Source: Geomonas silvestris
Lineage (GTDB): Bacteria > Desulfobacterota > Desulfuromonadia > Geobacterales > Geobacteraceae
Assembly: GCF_014193515.1 (NCBI RefSeq)
Contig: NZ_BLXX01000003.1
Location: 343,538 to 407,537 of the forward strand
Reading direction: 5' to 3'
Length of the DNA stretch: 64,000 bases
The notes beneath the pieces were generated by a model. It did not search any database, was not told where the DNA came from, and saw only the letters and a list, made by a program, of their open reading frames with translations. Both the position numbers and the translations under genes were made by a program. The stretch's first letter is position 1. Every line of letters begins with the position of its first letter. Below are positions 26,373 through 33,024 of this stretch, piece by piece.

Positions 26373-26543
26373 GTGAGAGTCCCCAGCGCTGAAGAACTTT
26401 TGCAGGATCCCGAGCTCTCCTTTGCCGAGTTCTGCGTGATCTCTAACGCCCTCGACGAGGGGCTCAGCCGGGAGCAGATCCTGAACCTCCCGGAACTTGC
26501 CCCGTTGTGGCTGAAGCTGCTCGATACCGACCCCGAATCGTAA
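26373..26543 (+). CDS. Small orphan protein, 56 residues
   Basis: Starts at GTG 26373 with an excellent AGGAGG six bases upstream and a TAAACT-like -10 further upstream. The product is acidic and helical (SAEELLQDPELSFAEFCVIS, then DEGLSREQIL and LPLWLKLLD-like end) with no signal or membrane segment. Codon use is GC3-rich like the neighbours, supporting real coding. No function is recognised. Confidence 0.6.
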   Translation: MRVPSAEELLQDPELSFAEFCVISNALDEGLSREQILNLPELAPLWLKLLDTDPES

Positions 26544-26734
26544 TCCCCGCCCGCGGGGCAAAATTCCCTCCTCTGCCGATCCTGCGCAGACGCTCCCCAA
26601 GCCCCGCCAGCCCATCCACCCTCCTCCTGGCATCGCCGCTGCACGCTGGTGGCGCATCTCCCATTAAAGCTTGACCTCCCCCCCGTTTTGCAGTAGCTCT
26701 ACCTTTTGCACACCATTCATGAAGGGACCCGCCT

Positions 26735-28354
26735 GTGAAAGAGAGCCTTGCAGCACTGTTCCCGGCAGAAGCCGAGATCCCCGAAGCATTCCGCATCCCC
26801 GCCCCCCTCACCCAGGACTACTACCTGATCAACGGCGAACTGCGCCGTTGGAGCGGCCCACTCCAGGAGATCCTCTCTCCGGTGCAGCTTTCAGGCGCCG
26901 GCGCGCCTGCCGCCAAGCTCATCGGCGCGGCACCTCTTTTGTCCGTGGAGGCGGCCCGGGAGGCGCTGGAGGTGGCGGCGCGCGCCTACAGTAACGGGCG
27001 CGGTGAGTGGCCGACCATGTCGGTGGGGGAGCGGATCCGCTGCGTGGCGCGCTTTGCGGCGGCGGTGCAGGAGAAGCGTGCCGAGGTGGTGAGGCTCCTC
27101 ATGTGGGAGATCGGCAAGTCGCTCAAGGAGGCGGAGCGCGAGTTCGACCGGGCCTTAAGCTACCTGCGCGAGACGCTGGAGGCCTTGAAGGAGCTGGACC
27201 GGGTCTCCTCGCGCTTCGTGATCCAGCAGGGGATCATCGGCCAGATCCGCCGGGCGCCCCTGGGGGTGGTGCTCTGCATGGGCCCCTACAACTTCCCGCT
27301 CTACGAGACCTTCACGACGCTCATTCCGGCCCTGGTCATGGGTAACACCATCGTGATGAAGCCGCCGCGCTTCGGGATCCTCCTCTTTGCGCCGCTGCTC
27401 GAGGCGTTCCGCGCCTGCTTCCCGGCGGGGGTGGTCAACACCGTGTACGGCGACGGCGAGGTGGTGCTCCCCCCCCTGATGGCGTCCGGGCAGGTGGACG
27501 TCCTCGGGTTCATCGGTACCCACAAGGTGGCCGACGCCCTGCGCGCGGCGCACCCGAGGCCGCACCGGCTGCGCTGCGTCCTCGGGCTCGACGCCAAGAA
27601 CCCGGCCATCGTTTTGCCCGATGCCGACCTCGACCTGGCGGTCCGCGAATGCCTCTCGGGGAGTCTCACCTTCAACGGCCAGCGCTGCACCGCCTTGAAG
27701 ATCCTCTTCGTGCACCGCAGCATCGTGGAGCAGTTCCTGGAAAGGCTCGCCGCCGGGATCGGCTCGCTTAGCTGCGGGGTCCCCTGGCAGGAGGGGGTGA
27801 CGGTGACCGCGCTCCCCGAACCGGAAAAACCCGAGTTCCTCGCCGAGTTGGTGCGCGACGCCGAGAGCAAGGGTGCCCGGGTGGTGAATCCGGGGGGCGG
27901 CACCCGCAGCGGCTCGTTCTTCTACCCGGCGCTTATCTACCCGGTTTCCCCGCAGATGCGGATCTACCACGAGGAGCAGTTCGGCCCGGTGATCCCCGTG
28001 GTCCCCTTCGACGACCTCAGGGAGACCATCGACTACGTGGTGGCCTCCCCCTACGGCCAGCAGGCGAGCGTCTTCGGGCGCGACGGCGACCTTTTGGCGC
28101 AGTTGGTGGACGCCCTGGTGAACCAGGTCTGCCGCATCAACATCAACAGCCAGTGCCAGCGCAGCCCGGACAGCTTCCCCTTCAACGGCCGCAAGAACTC
28201 GGCCGAGGGGACCCAGTCGGTGGCCGACGCCTTGCGGGTCTTCTCGATCCGGATCGTGGTGGCGGCGCGGGAGACCGACGAGAACCGGGACATCATCACC
28301 AACATCGTCCGGGAACGTAAGTCCCACTTCCTTTCCACCGATTTCATGCTGTAG
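26735..28354 (+). CDS. gapN: NADP-dependent glyceraldehyde-3-phosphate dehydrogenase (non-phosphorylating)
   Basis: Aldehyde dehydrogenase superfamily enzyme of 539 residues oxidising glyceraldehyde 3-phosphate directly to 3-phosphoglycerate. Motifs: VVLCMGPYNFPLYETF, GNTIVMKPPR, LGLDAKNPAIVLPDADLD and the catalytic cysteine in FNGQRCTALK. INSQCQRSPDSFPFNGRKNS near the C-terminus is typical of GapN rather than general aldehyde dehydrogenases. GTG start with AAGGGA upstream. Phosphoglycerate mutase nearby uses its product but is on the other strand. Confidence 0.85.
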   Translation: MKESLAALFPAEAEIPEAFRIPAPLTQDYYLINGELRRWSGPLQEILSPVQLSGAGAPAAKLIGAAPLLSVEAAREALEVAARAYSNGRGEWPTMSVGERIRCVARFAAAVQEKRAEVVRLLMWEIGKSLKEAEREFDRALSYLRETLEALKELDRVSSRFVIQQGIIGQIRRAPLGVVLCMGPYNFPLYETFTTLIPALVMGNTIVMKPPRFGILLFAPLLEAFRACFPAGVVNTVYGDGEVVLPPLMASGQVDVLGFIGTHKVADALRAAHPRPHRLRCVLGLDAKNPAIVLPDADLDLAVRECLSGSLTFNGQRCTALKILFVHRSIVEQFLERLAAGIGSLSCGVPWQEGVTVTALPEPEKPEFLAELVRDAESKGARVVNPGGGTRSGSFFYPALIYPVSPQMRIYHEEQFGPVIPVVPFDDLRETIDYVVASPYGQQASVFGRDGDLLAQLVDALVNQVCRININSQCQRSPDSFPFNGRKNSAEGTQSVADALRVFSIRIVVAARETDENRDIITNIVRERKSHFLSTDFML

Positions 28355-28369
28355 GGCGAGGGGGCGAGC

Positions 28370-28723
28370 GTGAGGGTGTCGGCCAAGTACCTGCAGATCT
28401 ACCGGGTGGTCCAGCTGATTCCGGAAGGTAAGGTGGCGACCTACGGCCAGGTGGCCCGCCTGGCGGGGTTTCCCGGGCAGGCGCGGCAGGTGGGATACGC
28501 GCTCGCCGCGTTGCACGGAGAGCTGCCGGTCCCCTGGCACCGGGTGGTGAACGCCCAGGGGCGCATCAGCTGCCGCTCGGAGGACGGGGTGCCCGATCCG
28601 CTGCAGCGGGTGCGCCTGGAGCACGAGGGGGTGCGTTTCGATCGGCTGGGGAGGATCTCTTTGGAGCGCTACCAGTGGCAGGCCGAATGGCTGGGTGAAG
28701 AGGATGGCGCCGGGGAGGAGTGA
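28370..28723 (+). CDS. Alkyltransferase-like protein (MGMT-related, no active cysteine)
   Basis: 117 residues matching the C-terminal DNA-binding domain of O6-alkylguanine-DNA alkyltransferase (IPEGKVATYGQVARLAG, then RQVGYALAAL). The active-site PCHR motif is PWHR here, with tryptophan replacing the acceptor cysteine. Proteins of this type (ATL) bind O6-alkylguanine and hand the lesion to nucleotide excision repair instead of repairing it. GTG start; 15 bases after gapN. Confidence 0.88.
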   Translation: MRVSAKYLQIYRVVQLIPEGKVATYGQVARLAGFPGQARQVGYALAALHGELPVPWHRVVNAQGRISCRSEDGVPDPLQRVRLEHEGVRFDRLGRISLERYQWQAEWLGEEDGAGEE

Positions 28724-28740
28724 GTCCGGCGGGAAGGGGA

Positions 28741-28775
28741 GGGGCTGCCGGCTACATCGGCAGCCCCTTTAGTTT
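28741..28775. terminator. Bidirectional intrinsic terminator
   Basis: 10-bp stem GGGGCTGCCG/CGGCAGCCCC (28741-28750, 28758-28767) followed by TTTAGTTTT, between convergent genes; it touches the gpmA stop. Confidence 0.8.
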
Positions 28776-29467
28776 TGGGATCTCAGGTAGTAGTGGCGCT
28801 GCGGCCGCAGGTCCTTGTCCAGCTCGTAGATGAGGGGCTGGCCGGTGGGGATCTCCAGGTTCACGATCTCGTCGTCGGAGATGCCGTCCAGGAACTTTAT
28901 GAGGCCGCGCAGGCTGTTGCCGTGGGCCACGATGACGACCCGCTTCCCCTGGCGCAGAAGCGGTGCCACCCGGGACTCCCAGCAGGGGAGCACCCGCTCT
29001 ACGGTGTCTTTCAGGCACTCCGTCGCCGGCAGGAGGTTCGGCTCGAGCTCCCGGTAGCGCGGGTCCAGTCTCGGGTGGCGCGGGTCCCCCGGCTCGAGCG
29101 CGGGAGGCTGCACCAGGTAGCTGCGCCGCCACTTCTTCACCTGGTCCACGCCGTACTTCTCTGCGGTCTGCGCCTTGTTGAGCCCCTGCAGCGCGCCGTA
29201 GTGCCGCTCGTTTAGGCGCCAGTCGTGGTGCACCGGCACCCACATCCGGTCCACCTCGTCGAGCAGGATCCAGAGCGTTCGGATGGCACGCTTCAGGACC
29301 GAGGTGAAGGCGACGTCGAAGCCTACCCCCCGCTCCTTGAGGGCAAGCCCCGCCAGGCGGCTCTCTTCGCGGCCGCGCTCCGAAAGGTCCACATCGGTCC
29401 ACCCGGTGAACAGGTTCTCCTGGTTCCAGACGCTCTCCCCATGACGCAGCAAGATCAGCTGGTGCAT
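28769..29467 (-). CDS. gpmA: 2,3-bisphosphoglycerate-dependent phosphoglycerate mutase
   Basis: Glycolytic interconversion of 3- and 2-phosphoglycerate. LILLRHGES holds the phospho-accepting histidine near residue 9; [11 protein letters not shown] and [11 protein letters not shown] complete the active site. 232 residues. The ATG start at 29467 is only ten bases from the stop of the PagL-like gene, so the two are probably co-transcribed. Confidence 0.94.
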   Translation of the reverse strand: MHQLILLRHGESVWNQENLFTGWTDVDLSERGREESRLAGLALKERGVGFDVAFTSVLKRAIRTLWILLDEVDRMWVPVHHDWRLNERHYGALQGLNKAQTAEKYGVDQVKKWRRSYLVQPPALEPGDPRHPRLDPRYRELEPNLLPATECLKDTVERVLPCWESRVAPLLRQGKRVVIVAHGNSLRGLIKFLDGISDDEIVNLEIPTGQPLIYELDKDLRPQRHYYLRSQN

Positions 29468-29477
29468 CGCGTACCCC

Positions 29478-30029
29478 TTAGAAATTCCAACTCACCCCGA
29501 ACATGTGCAGGTCGAGCCCGGTGTTGATGGCGCCGTGACGTCCCAGCCCGCCGTTGGACATGTGCTGGAACCGGTACAGGATCCCAGGCCCGCCGGCGAA
29601 GCGGTAGACGAGCCCTATGTGCCCGAGAAACAGTGGGTTCCCGTTGAAGTTGACGTTGCGGAACTTGTACTGGCTCAGGAAGCAGAGATCGCCCCCCAAC
29701 TGCAGCCCGAGCCCCTTCCCCCAGCGGTCGACGATGACCCCGGGCCCGAGGGTGCCGATGAAGCCGTACTCTCCCGCGGCGTGCAGCGTCCCAGCCGAGG
29801 CGTTCGCCTGCAGCGCGACCCCCCATCCCGAGTCGCCGCGCAGCGACCAGGGGAGCCCGAAGGTGGCGAAGGCTTCGTACTGGTGGAATTCGTCGTTGCG
29901 CGAGGTGGCGTTGAAGCCGCCGCGCACCCCGACCGCCTTGAGGCCGGGGTCGGGCTCGCGGCACCACCCGGCGGGTGCGTAGCAGACGATGCAGAAGAAA
30001 AAGAGGATGGTTCGGAGGATCGATCTCAC
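29478..30029 (-). CDS. PagL-like lipid A 3-O-deacylase (acyloxyacyl hydrolase family)
   Basis: Probable outer membrane beta-barrel of 183 residues. Starting at GTG 30029 (GGGAG upstream) gives a signal peptide ([19 protein letters not shown]). The C-terminal [11 protein letters not shown] segment contains the catalytic His-x-Ser-Asn of PagL, and the protein ends in an aromatic residue (VSWNF) as barrels do. The third catalytic residue (Glu) is not obvious; a TGLD segment is at that place. The longer frame to 30212 is not supported. Confidence 0.65.
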   Translation of the reverse strand: MRSILRTILFFFCIVCYAPAGWCREPDPGLKAVGVRGGFNATSRNDEFHQYEAFATFGLPWSLRGDSGWGVALQANASAGTLHAAGEYGFIGTLGPGVIVDRWGKGLGLQLGGDLCFLSQYKFRNVNFNGNPLFLGHIGLVYRFAGGPGILYRFQHMSNGGLGRHGAINTGLDLHMFGVSWNF

Positions 30030-30133
30030 GTGTGCTCCCGGGACGAGTGGATTAGGCACCTCAAACGACAAGAGTGACTTTACTGGCTGCCCCCTAAATG
30101 TCAATTGGCCGCGGCTGCCGGAAATATCCGACA

Positions 30134-31453
30134 TCAGGGGGTTGCGGCGCGCGAGGCCGCCTCGGCGAGCTTGCCGGTGACGTTGTTCTTGATCCAGGAC
30201 GGATCCCACCACTCGATCGGGTTCACCTGTTCCCCGGAGACGACGACGCCGAAGTGCAGGTGGTCGCCCCCCGCCAGTCCGGTGTCGCCGGTGTTGCCGA
30301 TGATCTGTCCTTTCTTAACCTGGTCCCCCGCCTTCACCGCGATCCGGCTCAGGTGCCCGTAGAGCGTCTGCAGCCCGAGGCCGTGGTCGATGATCACGCA
30401 CTGCCCGTAGATCCCCAGGTCGTCGGCGTAGACCACCTTGCCGGTGTTGGCCGCGGGGACTTGGGTGTGCGCCAGGGCGGCCAGGTCGATCCCCAGGTGG
30501 GTCTGCTGGTCGACCTCCTTGCCGTGGAAGTAGTAGCTGCGCAACTGGGCGAAGGTGCCGCGCGGCGCCGAGTTGGGGAGACGCAGGAAGACCCCTTCCC
30601 AGACCGGGACCTTCGAGGTGTTGCGGCCGCACTCGGCGAGGATCTTCAGGTCGTGCTCGCGCAGCTCCCAGTTGGCCTTCAAGAAGACATCAAGCGGCGT
30701 CGCTGCCTGTGGGAAGCGGTCCTTGAACTCACCGGCCACCTTCTCGAGGAAGGAGTCGCTCAGTTCGATCCGGTCGTGCGGAAACGCCTTGGGGAGCAGG
30801 TGGAAGTAGATCCCCGCCAGCCGCTCGTTGCTGGCCCGGTCCACCGCGAGGACCTTGGGGACGAAGCTCTCGGCGGGGAGGTTGAAGGGGAAGGCAAACA
30901 GGCAGGCGTAGAGGTCGCCGGATTGCCGGTAGCCGGGAAAGAACCGGTCGGCGAAGACCACCCCGGAACGCTCGACCTCGCGGTTTACCGTGTAGACCAC
31001 CAGGGCCGCGCCGCCGCGGGCGATGTTGTGCGCTACGCTGAGTACCGCTACGGAGGGGGGCTTGTTCTGCAGGTCGAAGCTGGGGAACTGCCGGGTGAGG
31101 TTGCCGGCGCCAAAATGCATGGGGGAGCGGTCGGTGGCGCTGATCTGCAGCTGGAAGGTCCCCTCCTTGAGCCCTGCGGGAAGTCGGAAGGTCTCCCGGG
31201 CCTGGTGGCTGCCGGCCGGGTACTGCTTGGCAAGCACCGGGATCTTCTTCTCTCCCTGCAGCGCTTCGATGCTCAGGCTGCGCAGCCCGGAGCCGGGGTC
31301 GGCAAGGTTCAAGGTGATGTCGCGCCGGGCGGAGATGGGACCCCGGTCCGGCGCCAGGGTCAGGCTCGGGCCGCTCAGGTCCCGGAAGTAGTAGACCCCC
31401 GCCCCCAGAAGCACCACCAGCAGGATTACTGCGACGATCACGGACGTTTTCAT
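30134..31453 (-). CDS. M23 family zinc endopeptidase (LytM-like)
   Basis: Cell-wall or periplasmic peptidase of 439 residues anchored by an N-terminal helix (SVIVAVILLVVLLGAGVYYF). A long middle region is beta-rich. The C-terminal LytM domain has HLGIDLA, then TLYGHLS and DHLHFGVVV, so all zinc ligands (H..D, HxH) are present and the enzyme is probably active on peptidoglycan. GGGGG precedes the ATG. Confidence 0.9.
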   Translation of the reverse strand: MKTSVIVAVILLVVLLGAGVYYFRDLSGPSLTLAPDRGPISARRDITLNLADPGSGLRSLSIEALQGEKKIPVLAKQYPAGSHQARETFRLPAGLKEGTFQLQISATDRSPMHFGAGNLTRQFPSFDLQNKPPSVAVLSVAHNIARGGAALVVYTVNREVERSGVVFADRFFPGYRQSGDLYACLFAFPFNLPAESFVPKVLAVDRASNERLAGIYFHLLPKAFPHDRIELSDSFLEKVAGEFKDRFPQAATPLDVFLKANWELREHDLKILAECGRNTSKVPVWEGVFLRLPNSAPRGTFAQLRSYYFHGKEVDQQTHLGIDLAALAHTQVPAANTGKVVYADDLGIYGQCVIIDHGLGLQTLYGHLSRIAVKAGDQVKKGQIIGNTGDTGLAGGDHLHFGVVVSGEQVNPIEWWDPSWIKNNVTGKLAEAASRAATP

Positions 31454-31961
31454 GGCTTACCCCCGGTCGACCGGTCCCCGCCGGTCCCTCAGCTACGCCT
31501 GCGGCCGGCACATTCGGCGCCGCTGCAGGTGTTGCGGGTCCTTCTCGCGGCCCCACCGGATTGTAACACCCCTCCCTGCGATGTAAAGCCGCCCCTGGAG
31601 GCCGAGGATCTTAGTAATCTCAGTAAGTTGAGAAACTTTATCGGGCCGGTGAGACCCCGGGAGACCCTGCGGGGAACCGGGAGGGTGCCAAAAGGAACCG
31701 GGATACGGGGGCGCTTCCGTTGCCCGAAATGGCGCATGATACCCTTACCGGCAGACCCTGCGGCGGGAGGGCTTTAGCTGGAGCAAGGAGGATCCGATAA
31801 GGTGAGGTAACTTCCGGGTAACCGGTTGCGCATCAGGGGATCCGGGCAGCGGCCCGATTACCCGATTTCCCTGCTGTGTCAAGGGCCTGGGGCATTTTTC
31901 GCTGGACAAAGAGTGTAAGTCTGTTACATTCGTACCCAAAAATCTCAAAGGGAGCATGCAA
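31454..31961. other. Divergent intergenic region
   Basis: Lies between the divergent M23 peptidase and cytochrome genes. No convincing ORF. The right end holds the cytochrome promoter candidate (TGGACA 31903-31908, 16 bases, TACATT 31925-31930). Confidence 0.5.
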
Positions 31962-32279
31962 ATGATGAAGCGACTTGTACTGGTACTGGGATTACTGTCA
32001 ATCGCAGCCGTATCTGCTGCTGCGGTGACCACTGCACCAAAGGATCCCGGTCCGGAAATCATTCGGCTCAAAATGGGCGATATGGAACTTCCCTTCCAGC
32101 ATTGGAAGCATCAGAAGAGCCTGAACCAGGAGTGCTACCACTGCCACAACACGAAGATCGGCAAGATCGACCGCTGGGGCAAGGATACCGCCCACAAGGT
32201 TTGCATCGCCTGCCACGAGCTGGAAGACAAGGGGCCGACAACCTGCCTGCAGTGCCACCCCAAAAAGACGAAGTCCTAG
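31962..32279 (+). CDS. Periplasmic triheme cytochrome c, PpcA family-like
   Basis: Small secreted electron carrier: signal peptide (MKRLVLVLGLLSIAAVSAAA) and three CxxCH haem sites (CYHCH, CIACH, CLQCH). Distal histidines are seen in FQHWKHQ and DTAHKV. The spacing and the segment KIGKIDRWGKDTAH...KGPTTC match the cytochrome c7 (PpcA) family of Geobacter, which shuttles electrons across the periplasm to metals or electrodes. ATG 31962 is well placed behind AAGGGAG; ATG 31956 is too close to it. Confidence 0.9.
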   Translation: MMKRLVLVLGLLSIAAVSAAAVTTAPKDPGPEIIRLKMGDMELPFQHWKHQKSLNQECYHCHNTKIGKIDRWGKDTAHKVCIACHELEDKGPTTCLQCHPKKTKS

Positions 32280-32303
32280 AACCACAGGTTGAAATGAAGA
32301 TGA

Positions 32304-32341
32304 AGCGGGGCGCACCGATCGGTGTCGCCCCGCTTTTTTTT
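32304..32341 (+). terminator. Intrinsic terminator of the cytochrome gene
   Basis: GC-rich stem AGCGGGGCG/CGCCCCGCT (32304-32312 with 32326-32334) with an inner CACC/GGTG stem, followed by eight T. Confidence 0.9.
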
Positions 32342-32689
32342 CCAGTGGGAACATCGGGAACTTCCGGGGATAAGGGGTACGTAGGGGTGAATGATTCGCC
32401 CGGAGCGCCGGCAGGCGCATAATAACCCCAGTACCAGCCCAGCAGGGTGAAAAGGGTGACGTGGTGCAGGGGGGGCACAGACTGCTGCTGGCGACTCGGT
32501 GAGGCGGCAACTTCGTGTAGTTTTCTTTCTGACAAGGGTGGCAGGAGACGGATCAAGACTGGGACTGCTCGGAGGGGGGACTGGCACAGCGAGGCGAGGG
32601 CCTCACTCCTCATTAACCGGTGGAGTATAGCCTAAAAAAAAAATTTGCAACAGCCTGTAAAAATGAGCGAGGGGTGCTATATTTACATC

Positions 32690-32876
32690 AGCTAGCTAGC
32701 TGAGAAAGAATCTGGGAAAAAGGAGGTAAATCAACATCGAGGTAACTCCACCGAACAGGATTCTTAAAAACTGAGAGCTGTCCAGCGCCGGTGTCTGAGG
32801 ACACCGGTACCACCCTTGAAAAGGGAAGACGAACCAACAGCAACAGAGGCCCGCCGAAACTGGCGGGCCTTTCATT
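32690..32876 (+). ncRNA. Candidate small RNA, about 190 nt
   Basis: The 745-base gap 32280-33024 has no convincing gene. Within it a TATATT -10 element (32678-32683) is followed by about 190 bases of structured sequence and a strong intrinsic terminator. Possible stems are AAGAATC/GATTCTT (about 32707 and 32759), GGAG/CTCC inside it and a perfect CCGGTGTC/GACACCGG hairpin (about 32788-32807). An AGGAGGT at 32721 has no start codon at a normal distance. No known RNA family is recognised. Confidence 0.45.
32847..32876 (+). terminator. Intrinsic terminator of the candidate small RNA
   Basis: 9-bp stem AGGCCCGCC/GGCGGGCCT (32847-32855, 32862-32870) then TTCATTTT. Confidence 0.8.
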
Positions 32877-32887
32877 TTGTCAGTACT

Positions 32888-32917
32888 AGAAAAAAGCCCC
32901 CGCACTGAGAGTGCGGG
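32888..32917 (-). terminator. Intrinsic terminator for the histidine kinase gene
   Basis: CCCGCACT/AGTGCGGG stem (32899-32906, 32910-32917). On the minus strand it is followed by six T. Confidence 0.8.
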
Positions 32918-33024
32918 AGCCCTGCCCATCTTCTTCCGTTGTGTCCCCATCCCTTCCGGAAACACCACTCCCCCAGTGCCCTTCCTCCCGAGGTACCCGC
33001 GGGCCCCTGTTCGGCCGATGCGCC

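Noticed and set aside
32280..32640. Minus-strand reading frame downstream of the cytochrome (contains LGWYWGYYAPAG)
   Set aside because: It runs through the cytochrome gene and its terminator, has no ribosome site and no family I recognise; most likely a chance open frame.
32721..32776. Short peptide starting at ATC behind AGGAGGT
   Set aside because: ATC is not a credible start here and the peptide would have about 12 residues; a structured RNA fits better.
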